32,415 nucleotides of DNA. It comes from an uncultured Hyphomicrobiales bacterium (GTDB lineage: Bacteria > Pseudomonadota > Alphaproteobacteria > Rhizobiales > Beijerinckiaceae). Location of the stretch: NCBI GenBank assembly GCA_903930675.1, contig CAIYZJ010000168.1:1-32415 (forward strand), read 5' to 3'. Position 1 is the first letter of the stretch; every line of letters begins with the position of its first letter. The notes beneath the pieces are model-generated. The model was not told the origin of the DNA. It was given only the letters and a program-made list of their open reading frames with translations, and made no database searches. The position numbers and the translations under genes were made by a program. Shown here piece after piece: positions 6,842 to 15,386 of the stretch.

Positions 6842-7732
6842 TCATTGTTCAGGGGCAGTAAAGCCGTTTTGCCTCAGAAACTGCAAAACGGGGGTCGTCC
6901 ATGCCTTACTGTTTCCGATAAAACTGCGGTGGCCGTCATCATCGAACGGAGGCAAGGAAATGAATTGGCCGTTGCCGCCGTTGGCTTTGAAGCGGGCAAA
7001 CCACGTTTTTGGCAGATCCGGCCCCCAGTGGCGATCATTCGGGCTGTAAAGCCACAAGGTGGGGATTTTGCTGGTGCGACCATAATTAGCAAATGCATCG
7101 GTTAACAAATCTGCGCGGCAAGGGTTTTCGGGTGTACGGATTGGATCGCTCCCGTGCCCACCCGCAAAATTTATGGCTGCGCGCACCCCCGGCACAGCTC
7201 GGGCAGAGGCTGCAATGGTTGAAATGCCGCCAACGGATTGTCCGATTATTATCCCGCGACCGGGTGTGATAAAAGGGGTTGTTTGAGCATAGCGAGCAAC
7301 AGATTTGATCTGCTCGACAGCGACTTCAATGCCTGCGGGATAGTTTTTCATGAAGCAACTGCCGGTGCTTTCGGCATCCTCGCCACCTGTCACACCATAT
7401 CCAATCCGTGTTGGTACAAACACAGCAAACCCTTGGGCCACAAACCATTCCGATTGCTTGCGATAGGCCAAGCGTCCCATTGCTCGTCGTTCCGTCTCTT
7501 GGCCCGGACGGCCATGGTTGAGTATGAGAAACGGGCTTTTGGCACGGGTGTCGTCGCGCAAAATCGTCACCACAACATCCCGTGTCACTGTTTGGCCCGA
7601 CAGCGTGTGGACCGTGACCGGCAGTTTGACCACTTCTTCGATGATCGCCGCACGTGCATGGGTGAGGAACAAAAGGCTGAACAGACAGAGAGCCGGCACA
7701 AAGCATATTTCGAGGAAAGGCTTCGGGCGCAT
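6842..7732 (-). CDS. Exported alpha/beta hydrolase, copy 1
   Basis: This is a paralogue of the next gene on the minus strand, identical at roughly four of five mature residues by eye. It has the same signal peptide type (THARA^AII), NHGR segment, GQSVGG nucleophile elbow, SPNDRHWGP acid region and DDGHRSF histidine. The predicted protein has 296 residues. ATG 7732 follows a CGAGG ribosome site at suitable spacing; an upstream TTG (7765) lies in a T-rich run without one. The pair stands between tRNA-Phe and glyA, divergent from glyA. Substrate unknown. Confidence 0.8.
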   Translation of the reverse strand: MRPKPFLEICFVPALCLFSLLFLTHARAAIIEEVVKLPVTVHTLSGQTVTRDVVVTILRDDTRAKSPFLILNHGRPGQETERRAMGRLAYRKQSEWFVAQGFAVFVPTRIGYGVTGGEDAESTGSCFMKNYPAGIEVAVEQIKSVARYAQTTPFITPGRGIIIGQSVGGISTIAASARAVPGVRAAINFAGGHGSDPIRTPENPCRADLLTDAFANYGRTSKIPTLWLYSPNDRHWGPDLPKTWFARFKANGGNGQFISLPPFDDDGHRSFIGNSKAWTTPVLQFLRQNGFTAPEQ

Positions 7733-8045
7733 CAAATGCCTCGTGTGAAATGGATAAAAAAACAAACAAAACGATAAAATGAAATCTGCCGCGATTCTCC
7801 GGTGCCGTCCATCACCCGCGCGCCGACCCAGACATCCGGCTTTTACCCAGACTTTTGCTGCAATGCGGCAAAGATTTGGCGAAGAGGGCTCTATGCTTCT
7901 TGGCGCAGGGGCATTTGGGTGATATGCACGATTTATAAGGTTGCCGCGAGAGTCCCAAGCTCAATGCCCGCTGAATAACTTTTGCCAAGCTGCCCGATCC
8001 GAGCTGTCTCCTGAATGACGTCCTTTTGCTGAATGAGGAAATATC
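7733..8045. other. Divergent intergenic region, hydrolase pair / glyA
   Basis: These 313 bp must hold the promoters for glyA and for the hydrolase pair. I see no convincing -35/-10 pair, riboswitch or small gene. The GAGGA ribosome site of glyA is at its right end. Confidence 0.5.
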
Positions 8046-9350
8046 ATGTCCGCGACCCCTTCGCGCTCTTACACGGTGAGCAATTCGTTCTTTGCGGCCT
8101 CGCTGGCCGATCGTGATCCGGAAATTGCCGGTTCCGTGTCACAGGAATTGGGTCGCCAGCAGCAGGAAATCGAGCTGATCGCCTCGGAAAACATCGTCTC
8201 CCGCGCCGTGCTCGAAGCGCAGGGTTCGGTGATGACCAACAAATATGCCGAAGGCTATCCGGGCCGCCGCTATTATGGCGGCTGCCAGTTTGTCGATATT
8301 GCCGAAACGCTGGCCATCAAGCGGGCGTGCGAATTGTTCGGTTGCGGCTATGCCAATGTGCAGCCCAATTCCGGCTCGCAGGCGAATCAGGCGGTGTTTC
8401 TGGCACTGTTGCAGCCCGGCGATACGTTTATGGGGCTCGATCTGGCCGCAGGCGGGCATCTCACCCACGGCGCGCCGCCCAATATGTCGGGCAAGTGGTT
8501 CAATGTGGTCAGCTATGGCGTCGACCGCGAAACCCACCGCGTCGATATGGCACAGGTGGAAGTGCTCGCGCTCGAGCATCGCCCCAAACTGATCATCGCA
8601 GGCGGCTCGGGCTATGCCCGCCATTGGGATTTTGCGGCGTTCCGTGCGATTGCCGACAAGATCGGTGCGTATTTTCTGGTCGATATGGCGCATTTTGCCG
8701 GTCTTGTGGCCGGTGGTTCGCATCCTTCGCCGTTCCCGCATGCGCATGTCGTTACCTCGACCACCCACAAAACCCTGCGCGGCCCGCGCGGCGGGATTGT
8801 GCTGACCGATGACGAGGCGATTGCCAAAAAGATCAATTCGGCGGTGTTCCCCGGCCTTCAGGGCGGTCCCTTGATGCATGTGATTGCCGCCAAAGCGGTG
8901 GCATTCGGCGAGGCGCTGTCGCCCGAATTCAAATCCTATGCGGCTGCTGTGGTCGACAATGCCAAAGCGATGGCCGATGCGCTGGTGGCGCGCGGTTATG
9001 ATCTGGTGACAGGCGGGACCGACAACCATCTGATGCTGGTCGATCTGCGCTCCAAGGGGCTGAACGGCAAGATCGCGGAAGCGGCTTTGTCGCGCGCCCA
9101 TATCACCTGCAACAAAAACGGCGTGCCTTTCGATACCGAAAAGCCGACCATCACCTCGGGGGTCCGTCTGGGTTCGCCAGCCGCCACCTCGCGCGGCTTC
9201 GGCACGGCCGAATTCGCGGAAGTCGGCACCCTGATTGCAGATGTGCTCGATGGTCTGGCCAAAAACGGCGAAGCAGGCAATGCGACGGTCGAAGCCCATG
9301 CCCGCGATGCGGCCCATGCGCTGACCAACCGCTTCCCGATCTATTATTGA
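8046..9350 (+). CDS. glyA: Serine hydroxymethyltransferase
   Basis: This PLP enzyme interconverts serine plus tetrahydrofolate with glycine plus methylene-tetrahydrofolate and feeds one-carbon metabolism in the cytosol. The 434-residue protein has the usual length. Signature parts are [11 protein letters not shown] near residue 40, [15 protein letters not shown], the [15 protein letters not shown] segment with the PLP lysine Lys242, and SGVRLGSPA near the C-terminus. ATG 8046 has GAGGA 6-8 bases upstream. The next gene, nrdR, starts 25 bp downstream with its own strong ribosome site. This glyA-nrdR-rib order is widespread in alphaproteobacteria. Confidence 0.98.
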   Translation: MSATPSRSYTVSNSFFAASLADRDPEIAGSVSQELGRQQQEIELIASENIVSRAVLEAQGSVMTNKYAEGYPGRRYYGGCQFVDIAETLAIKRACELFGCGYANVQPNSGSQANQAVFLALLQPGDTFMGLDLAAGGHLTHGAPPNMSGKWFNVVSYGVDRETHRVDMAQVEVLALEHRPKLIIAGGSGYARHWDFAAFRAIADKIGAYFLVDMAHFAGLVAGGSHPSPFPHAHVVTSTTHKTLRGPRGGIVLTDDEAIAKKINSAVFPGLQGGPLMHVIAAKAVAFGEALSPEFKSYAAAVVDNAKAMADALVARGYDLVTGGTDNHLMLVDLRSKGLNGKIAEAALSRAHITCNKNGVPFDTEKPTITSGVRLGSPAATSRGFGTAEFAEVGTLIADVLDGLAKNGEAGNATVEAHARDAAHALTNRFPIYY

Positions 9351-9375
9351 TTGAGGCTTTCAGGAGGTCTCGGCT

Positions 9376-9888
9376 TTGCGGTGTCCTTATTGCAGCTCGC
9401 TTGACAGTCAGGTCAAGGATTCGCGGCCCAGCGATGACCATTCCGCGATCAGGCGGCGGCGTGTCTGCCCCGATTGCGGCGGACGTTTCACCACTTTCGA
9501 GCGGGTACAACTGCGCGAATTGATGGTGGTGAAACGGTCGGGACGCCGGATACCGTTTGACCGCGACAAGCTGCAACGCTCGGTCGAAGTCGCCTTGCGC
9601 AAGCGTCCGGTCGATGCCGAGCGGATCGAGCGCATGGTCAACGGCATTGTCCGCCAGCTCGAAAGCGCGGGCGAGGGCGATGTGCCCTCCGCGTCCATCG
9701 GGGCCTTGGTGATGGAAGGGTTGAAGGCGCTGGATGATGTCGCCTATGTGCGCTTCGCCTCGGTCTATCGCAATTTCCGTGAAGCCCGCGATTTCGAGGA
9801 ATTGATCGACGAATTGACCGGTGAAGATGGCGAGGTGCTGCCCGTGGCGGCCAAGCCGGGCTCTGCCGGTCCCCGATCCGACAAATGA
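9376..9888 (+). CDS. nrdR: NrdR, repressor of ribonucleotide reductase genes
   Basis: NrdR binds NrdR boxes before ribonucleotide reductase operons and senses ATP/dATP. The 170-residue protein begins with a zinc ribbon (Cys3, Cys6, Cys31, Cys34; CPYC ... [12 protein letters not shown]), followed by an ATP-cone domain over about residues 49-139. The start is TTG 9376: it gives the conserved N-terminus RCPYC and has a perfect AGGAGG at 9362-9367, 8 bases upstream. Its stop overlaps the ribD start (ATGA), so the two are translationally coupled. Confidence 0.97.
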   Translation: MRCPYCSSLDSQVKDSRPSDDHSAIRRRRVCPDCGGRFTTFERVQLRELMVVKRSGRRIPFDRDKLQRSVEVALRKRPVDAERIERMVNGIVRQLESAGEGDVPSASIGALVMEGLKALDDVAYVRFASVYRNFREARDFEELIDELTGEDGEVLPVAAKPGSAGPRSDK

Positions 9889-11045
9889 CCCACCCTTTTT
9901 CGGCCCCCGCAGGCTGGGATCCGGCTTTGATCCGCCCCGCAGACGATCAGGCAATGATGCATGCCGCTTTGGCGATCGGGCGGCGGTGTCTGGGCCAAGC
10001 ATGGCCCAATCCTGCGGTCGGTGCGGTGATCTGGAAACCGACGGCGCAAGGCCCGCTGGTGATTGCGCGCGGCTTTACCCGCAAGACAGGCCGTCCCCAT
10101 GCAGAAGCCGAGGCCCTGCGGATGGCAGGGGAAGCAGCACGGGGCGCGGTGATGAGCGTGACGCTGGAGCCGTGTTCGCATCACGGCAAAACCCCGCCCT
10201 GTGCCGATGCCGTGATCAAAGCAGGACTTGCGCGGGTGGTGACGGCGATTGAAGATCCCGATCCGCGGGTGGCAGGGCGCGGCCATGCCCGCATGCGCGA
10301 GGCGGGGATCGAGGTTGTGGCGGGCGTGGAGGCTCGCGCCGCTTTTCTGGCGCATCTGGGCCACATCAGGCGGGTGACGCAGCACAGGCCTGCAGTTTTG
10401 CTGAAGCTGGCGCAAACGGCCGACGGTTATGCCGCCGCCGAAGCCGGATCGCGCACCCAGATTACCGGTCCCATCGGCTCCTCGCGTGTGCACATGGAAC
10501 GGGCCGAAGCCGATGCGATCATGGTGGGCATTTCCACCGTGCTGGCCGATGATCCGCAACTGAACTGCCGTCTGCTCGGCATGGCCGATCACTCCCCCGT
10601 CAGGGTGGTGCTCGACAGCGATTGCCGCCTGCCGCCTGCAAGCCTGCTCGCCCGCACGGCGCGTCAGGTGCCGACTTGGGTGCTGGCCGCCACAGACAGC
10701 GACAGCGCGCGCCATCTCGCTCTCGAGCAAGCGGGGGTCGAGGTGTTGCTGGTGCCGCGCAAAGACGGGCGGATTGATCTCGGTCTCGCCTTGCAGGCTC
10801 TGGCCGCACGCGGCGTGACCCGCGTGATGAGCGAGGGCGGGCCGCAGGTGGCCGATGCTTTGGCCAAGGCCGGATTGATTGACGAAATCACCCTGCTGAC
10901 CCATATGCAGCCTTTGGGGCGGCAGGGCTTGCTGGCGGTAGGCCCGCATTTGCGCGCGCTGTTGAATGATGACACACAGTTCGAAGCGCAATCCTCGGCG
11001 ATTTACGGCGAGGACCGTATCGACCATTTTGCGAGGTTGGCCTGA
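9885..11045 (+). CDS. ribD: Bifunctional riboflavin deaminase/reductase RibD
   Basis: RibD carries out two middle steps of riboflavin synthesis: deamination of the diaminopyrimidine and NADPH-dependent side-chain reduction. The N-terminal deaminase has the zinc ligands His72-Ala-Glu74 (HAEAEAL) and the [11 protein letters not shown] motif with Cys97 and Cys106. The C-terminal reductase domain (from about 150) includes [16 protein letters not shown] and [12 protein letters not shown]. The length, 386 residues, is normal. It overlaps nrdR by 4 bp and shares a base with ribE (TGATG). Confidence 0.96.
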   Translation: MTHPFSAPAGWDPALIRPADDQAMMHAALAIGRRCLGQAWPNPAVGAVIWKPTAQGPLVIARGFTRKTGRPHAEAEALRMAGEAARGAVMSVTLEPCSHHGKTPPCADAVIKAGLARVVTAIEDPDPRVAGRGHARMREAGIEVVAGVEARAAFLAHLGHIRRVTQHRPAVLLKLAQTADGYAAAEAGSRTQITGPIGSSRVHMERAEADAIMVGISTVLADDPQLNCRLLGMADHSPVRVVLDSDCRLPPASLLARTARQVPTWVLAATDSDSARHLALEQAGVEVLLVPRKDGRIDLGLALQALAARGVTRVMSEGGPQVADALAKAGLIDEITLLTHMQPLGRQGLLAVGPHLRALLNDDTQFEAQSSAIYGEDRIDHFARLA

Positions 11046-11686
11046 TGTTTACCGGAATTGTCAGCGATATCGGCACCGTGGTGTCGATCTCGGCTCCCGA
11101 GCCGGATTTGCGGCGCATCCGCATCGCTTGCGGCTATGAGGCCAAAACCATTGCGCTGGGCGCGTCGATTGCCTGTGGCGGGCCGTGCCTGACGGTGGTG
11201 GCTGTCGAGCCTAAGGCCGAAGGCGGCTGCTGGTTCGAGGTGGATGCGGCCGCCGAAACGCTGGCCCGCACCACGGTGGGCGCATGGCAGACCGGCAGCA
11301 GGATCAATCTCGAACGCGCGCTGGCAATGGGTGACGAATTGGGTGGCCACATGGTCACAGGCCATGTCGATGGTCTGGCGAGCATCGTCACCGTGACGCC
11401 GGTGACCGGACAAAAAGGCCCGTGGGCGGCGTCCTGCCGCTTCGATATCGAGGCTCCGGCCGCTTTGGCGGGCTTAATTGCCGAAAAAGGCTCGGTGACG
11501 CTCGATGGCACTTCTTTGACCGTCAACAGCGTCGAAGGGCGGATGTTTTCGGTTCTGTTGATCCCGCATACGCTGCAGGTGACCACTTGGGGGGATCGCA
11601 AACAGGGTGACGCGCTGAATATCGAGATTGATTTGATGGCGCGTTACGCCGCACGGCTTGCACAAGCGCGTGCCGAGGGATACTGA
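11045..11686 (+). CDS. ribE: Riboflavin synthase alpha chain
   Basis: This enzyme dismutates two 6,7-dimethyl-8-ribityllumazine molecules to riboflavin. The 213-residue protein shows the internal duplication of the family: MFTGIV at residue 1 and MVTGHVDG at 103-110 begin the two lumazine-binding barrels. Also present are GASIACGGPCLTV and GSVTLDGTSLTVN, the matching segments of each half. The start overlaps the ribD stop. It is the last enzyme of the pathway and sits just before ribH, whose product is its substrate supplier. Confidence 0.96.
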   Translation: MFTGIVSDIGTVVSISAPEPDLRRIRIACGYEAKTIALGASIACGGPCLTVVAVEPKAEGGCWFEVDAAAETLARTTVGAWQTGSRINLERALAMGDELGGHMVTGHVDGLASIVTVTPVTGQKGPWAASCRFDIEAPAALAGLIAEKGSVTLDGTSLTVNSVEGRMFSVLLIPHTLQVTTWGDRKQGDALNIEIDLMARYAARLAQARAEGY

Positions 11687-11713
11687 CAGTCAATCAAACA
11701 CCGAGAGAGACCC

Positions 11714-12208
11714 ATGACCTCAGTCACCCCGACCATCACCAGCCAGCGTTCCTTTCCCGGTGCGCGTGTTCTGATCGTTGAAGCCCGCTATTATACCGAG
11801 ATCGCCGATGCCCTGCTTGAAGGCGCAAAAGCGGCGGCGGCGGCTGCACAGGTCAAGGTGGATGTGGTGACGGTGGATGGCGCTCTGGAAATCCCTTGCG
11901 CGATCCTGCTGATGATGGCCGATGCCCAGCGCCGTGGTCGCGCCTATGACGGCGTGGTGGCTTTGGGCTGTGTGATCCGTGGCGAAACAGGCCATTATGA
12001 CATTGTGGCGGGCGAAAGCGCGCGTGCTTTGATGGATATTTCGGTGCGCCACGGCCTGCCGCTCGGCAACGGTATTTTGACAGTTGAAAACGACATGCAG
12101 GCGATGGCGCGGGCGCGGATGTCGGAAATGGACAAAGGCGGCGGGGCCATGCGGGCTGCTTTGTCCTTGTTGCAATTGCGCCACCTTTCAGAAAACGGAG
12201 TTCACTAA
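11714..12208 (+). CDS. ribH: 6,7-dimethyl-8-ribityllumazine synthase
   Basis: Lumazine synthase joins the ribityl-aminopyrimidine with dihydroxybutanone phosphate. The 164-residue protein has ARYYTEIADALLEGA, DGALEIP, the GCVIRGETGHYDIV active-site stretch, PLGNGILTVEN and the phosphate-binding MDKGGGA region. GAGAGA lies shortly before ATG 11714. The dihydroxybutanone phosphate and GTP cyclohydrolase genes (ribBA) are not in this window. nusB follows after 2 bp. Confidence 0.96.
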   Translation: MTSVTPTITSQRSFPGARVLIVEARYYTEIADALLEGAKAAAAAAQVKVDVVTVDGALEIPCAILLMMADAQRRGRAYDGVVALGCVIRGETGHYDIVAGESARALMDISVRHGLPLGNGILTVENDMQAMARARMSEMDKGGGAMRAALSLLQLRHLSENGVH

Positions 12209-12210
12209 GC

Positions 12211-12681
12211 ATGTCACGCGCGCAGAGGCGGTCAGCCGCACGAATGTCTGCGGTGCAGGCCCTGTATGAAATGGACATCACCCAGAAGGGGATGATCGAC
12301 GTTTGTGCGGAATTCGAGGCCCATTGGATCGGGCAGCAGGTTGATGACGATCTGGAAATGCGCGAGGCGGAACTCTCGTTCTTCAAGGATATTGTCGGCG
12401 GGGTGATCAGCCATCAATCCGAGATCGACAAGACCATCGACAATGCGCTGGCCAAAGGCTGGCCTCTGGTGCGTATCGAGGTGGTGTTGCGCTCGATCAT
12501 GCGGGCGGGCGTCTATGAGATCAGCCAGCGCAAGGATGTGCCGCCGAAAGTCAGCATTTCCGAATATGTCGATGTGACCCATGCTTTTTATGCCGGCGAC
12601 GAGCCCGGCATGGTCAATGCGGTGCTCGACCATGTGGCGCGTGATCTGCGTGCCGATGAATTGGTACCCAAGCGCAACTAG
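12211..12681 (+). CDS. nusB: Transcription antitermination factor NusB
   Basis: NusB, with NusE, binds boxA RNA and supports antitermination of rRNA operons. The 156-residue all-helical protein has the N-terminal RSAARMSAVQALYEMD and the C-terminal ISEYVDVTHAFYAGDEPGMVNAVLDHVAR signature (given here across its length as family landmarks: EYVDVTHAF and GMVNAVLD). It follows ribH directly, a common bacterial pairing, and is 28 bp before thiL. Confidence 0.96.
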   Translation: MSRAQRRSAARMSAVQALYEMDITQKGMIDVCAEFEAHWIGQQVDDDLEMREAELSFFKDIVGGVISHQSEIDKTIDNALAKGWPLVRIEVVLRSIMRAGVYEISQRKDVPPKVSISEYVDVTHAFYAGDEPGMVNAVLDHVARDLRADELVPKRN

Positions 12682-12709
12682 TCGGTTTTGGACACGGGGG
12701 GTGGCAGTC

Positions 12710-13714
12710 GTGACGGCACAAGAGGTCACAGAGCGTCGTCTGTCCGAGGATCAGTTGATTGCAGACTGGCTGGCCCCGCTTGCCGGTCCTGCCGGACTGG
12801 GTTTGCGTGATGATGCCGCTTTGTTGGCTCCGCCTGCCGGCTGCGAGCTGGTGATGACGGTGGATGCGCTGGTATCGGGGATCCATTTTTTTGCCGATGA
12901 TCCGCCCGCCTCGATTGCGCGCAAGCTTGTGGGTGTGAATCTGTCCGATCTGGCTGCCAAAGGGGCTGATCCTCTCGGATTCATGCTGGCAATGATGCTG
13001 CCCGACGGGCTTGGCAATGGCTGGATCAAGGCTTTTATCGACGGTTTGGGCGAAGCGGCCCAGCAGGCGGCCTTTCCGCTGATCGGCGGTGATACCACCC
13101 GCATCGAAGGACCGCTGGCGCTGTCGCTGACCGCCATCGGGTCTGTGCCCGCTGGAAAGATGGTGCGGCGGACCACGGCCGGACCGGGCGATGTGATCGC
13201 CGTCACCGGCACCATCGGCGATGCCGCGCTGGGCCTGTTACTGCAGCTGCCCGATCCGCCCGCCGCTTTGATGGGGCTTGATGCGGAGCAGCGCGGCTTT
13301 TTGCTCGATCGCTTCCGCCACCCGCGCCCCAGAAACAGTTTTGCGCAAGCCCTGCGCGCCCATGCCAGCGCGGCGATGGATGTGTCGGACGGCTTGGTCG
13401 GTGATTGCCGCAAATTGCTCCGGGCTTCAGATTGCGGCGGTGTGGTGTGTCTGGATGATGTGCCGCTGTCAGACGCCGTTGCGGCTGCGGTGTCTGTGAC
13501 GCCCGAATTGTTGCGGCATGCGGTGACAGGCGGGGATGATTACGAAATTCTGTTGTGTGTGCCTGAACAGGCGTTCAACACCTTGAGCGAGGAAGCCGTT
13601 CGGCTTGATCTGGCTTTGCACAGGATCGGGACTGTCACTGCGGGGCCGGAAGTGATGTTCACCCATCAAGGGGGTGATATGAGCTTCGTGCATGGCTCGT
13701 TCCAGCATTTTTGA
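12710..13714 (+). CDS. thiL: Thiamine-monophosphate kinase
   Basis: ThiL phosphorylates thiamine monophosphate to the active cofactor thiamine diphosphate. From GTG 12710 the protein has 334 residues, near the family norm. Metal/ATP-binding motifs are visible: GLRDDAAL (Asp34, Asp35), TVDALVSGIHF, NLSDLAAKGA, IGGDTTRIEG, MDVSDGLVGD and GGDDYEIL. GTG 12710 (or GTG 12701) is preferred over the longer frame from 12581, which would overlap nusB by 100 bp with unrelated sequence. A GGGGG tract lies just before. It ends the rib-nusB-thiL series. Confidence 0.94.
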   Translation: MTAQEVTERRLSEDQLIADWLAPLAGPAGLGLRDDAALLAPPAGCELVMTVDALVSGIHFFADDPPASIARKLVGVNLSDLAAKGADPLGFMLAMMLPDGLGNGWIKAFIDGLGEAAQQAAFPLIGGDTTRIEGPLALSLTAIGSVPAGKMVRRTTAGPGDVIAVTGTIGDAALGLLLQLPDPPAALMGLDAEQRGFLLDRFRHPRPRNSFAQALRAHASAAMDVSDGLVGDCRKLLRASDCGGVVCLDDVPLSDAVAAAVSVTPELLRHAVTGGDDYEILLCVPEQAFNTLSEEAVRLDLALHRIGTVTAGPEVMFTHQGGDMSFVHGSFQHF

Positions 13715-13878
13715 TTGTAAATCAATCAGTTGTGTCGATCTTCTTGAGGATTGAGTCATATGTGAACTTGTCCTGTATCCGCGCGGGACTTTTGCTGGCG
13801 GCATGCGGCTCTTGCGGTTTTTCGCATTTGGACGCTCTATGCAGGCACGGTTAAGATCAGACACATAAAAATAAAATC

Positions 13879-15126
13879 ATGAGTCGGCGGAAAGGCTTCA
13901 AGGCAATGGTTCAATCCACCCATCAAATGGCTGGCCAGCATGATGACAACACGCTGGCACGGCGCAATGCGCTGTTTCTGGCGGCCGCCACCGCGCTGGC
14001 AGGGGCCAATGCCTCGGTGATCTTCGCAACCGGTGCGATTACCGGTGCGCGGATGGCGCCCGAGCCTGCCTATGCGACCGCGCCCGTGTCGATTTTCGTG
14101 GTGGGTATGGCCTGCGGTACACTGCCGGTCGGCTATATCGCGCGCCGTTATGGCCGCAAGGCCACTTTTGCACTCGGTGCCGGTTGCGGCATGTTGATGG
14201 GGCTGATTGCCTGCGCGGCGGTGATCAACAATTCCTTTGCGCTGTATTGTCTGGCGACCTTTTTCGGCGGGCTTTACGGCTCGGTTGCCCAATCCTTCCG
14301 CTTTGCGGCAGCCGATACCGCGACCCCGAAATTCCGCCCCAAGGCGATTTCCTGGGTGATGGCGGGCGGTGTGTTTGCCGGAGTGCTCGGCCCGCAACTT
14401 GTCTCGATGACCATGACGATGTGGGAGCCGCATCTGTTTGCCGCCAGCTATCTGGCACAGGCCGTGGTGGCTCTGGTGGCCTTGGTTGTGCTCATGCAGG
14501 TCAAGGCCGGCCCGCCCGTATCGGTGGTAGACGAATTGAAGGCGCGGCCTTTGCGCGAGATCACGCGCCAGCCGCGTTTTGTTGTCGCCGCCATTTGCGG
14601 CGTGACCTCTTACGGATTGATGAATCTGGTGATGACCTCGGCCCCTCTGGCCATGCAGATGTGCGGCCATGCGGTTCATGATTCCAATCTGGCGATCCAG
14701 TGGCATGTGATGGCGATGTACGGGCCGAGCTTTTTCACGGGCTCGCTGATCAGCCGTTTCGGCGCTCCCAAAGTCATTACTGCGGGATTGGTCTTGCTGG
14801 CGGCGGCGGCTTTTGTCGATGTGTCGGGCAATGATGTCGCCCATTTCTGGCTGGGACTGATCTTGCTGGGTGTGGGCTGGAATTTCGGCTTTGTCGGTGC
14901 AACCGCCATGGTGGCTGAAACGCATCATCCTTCCGAGCGCAACAAGGTGCAGGCGTTCAACGATTTTCTGATTTTCGGCACGATGGCCATCGGCTCGTTC
15001 TCTTCGGGCAAGATTTTGACCGATTTCGGCTGGGATGCCGTCAATCATGTGGTTTTCCCTCCCGTATTGATCGGTCTGGTCGCGCTGGTCTGGCTGGCGC
15101 AACGGCGCAAGCCGGTTCATGCCTGA
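13879..15126 (+). CDS. MFS transporter
   Basis: A major facilitator superfamily membrane protein of up to 415 residues with about 12 hydrophobic segments. The loop GYIARRYGRKA after the second segment is the MFS motif A, and a matching SRFGAPKV loop opens the second half. Conserved Gly/Ala-rich helices and HHPSERNKVQAFNDF in the second half are visible. Substrate unknown; drug or metabolite efflux are both possible. The start may be ATG 13879 or ATG 13906; the latter has GGAAAGG about 10 bases upstream, the former has no clear ribosome site. It is separated from thiL by 164 bp, in which I see no other gene. Confidence 0.85.
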   Translation: MSRRKGFKAMVQSTHQMAGQHDDNTLARRNALFLAAATALAGANASVIFATGAITGARMAPEPAYATAPVSIFVVGMACGTLPVGYIARRYGRKATFALGAGCGMLMGLIACAAVINNSFALYCLATFFGGLYGSVAQSFRFAAADTATPKFRPKAISWVMAGGVFAGVLGPQLVSMTMTMWEPHLFAASYLAQAVVALVALVVLMQVKAGPPVSVVDELKARPLREITRQPRFVVAAICGVTSYGLMNLVMTSAPLAMQMCGHAVHDSNLAIQWHVMAMYGPSFFTGSLISRFGAPKVITAGLVLLAAAAFVDVSGNDVAHFWLGLILLGVGWNFGFVGATAMVAETHHPSERNKVQAFNDFLIFGTMAIGSFSSGKILTDFGWDAVNHVVFPPVLIGLVALVWLAQRRKPVHA

Positions 15127-15213
15127 TCATCGGTTCATGTAAACGGGTTGTTTTTTTCCTCGAAACCTGTGCTTGACCAAACGGGTGAAGGGGTAAAAAC
15201 TGTTCGAAGATAT

Positions 15214-15242
15214 TTGTTCGGAACGATTTTTGATGATACATG
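15214..15242 (+). promoter_or_regulatory. Possible hppA promoter
   Basis: TTGTTC (15214-15219), 17-bp spacer and TACATG (15237-15242), leaving a leader of about 140 nt to hppA. Both boxes are only partial matches. No other gene is seen in 15127-15386. Confidence 0.3.
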
Positions 15243-15386
15243 CGTCATCACAAATACAAGACGGCATATGCAATACGGCATCTTTTAAGGGAGAGACGAC
15301 AGGATCAGCAGTTCAGCACCGCGCATGCCAGGCATCGCGTCAACACTGTTTAACCTGTCTGGAATTGCAACAAAAAGGACGGCACA

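Noticed and set aside
8139-9317. 392-codon frame opposite glyA
   Set aside because: Antisense shadow caused by codon bias; no domain pattern.
12581-12709. Longer N-terminus for thiL overlapping nusB
   Set aside because: The extra residues come from the nusB frame shifted by one base and do not match ThiL; GTG 12710 gives the normal length.
13837-15120. 427-codon frame opposite the MFS gene
   Set aside because: His/Arg/Gln-rich shadow; the plus strand shows clear MFS motif A and membrane segments.
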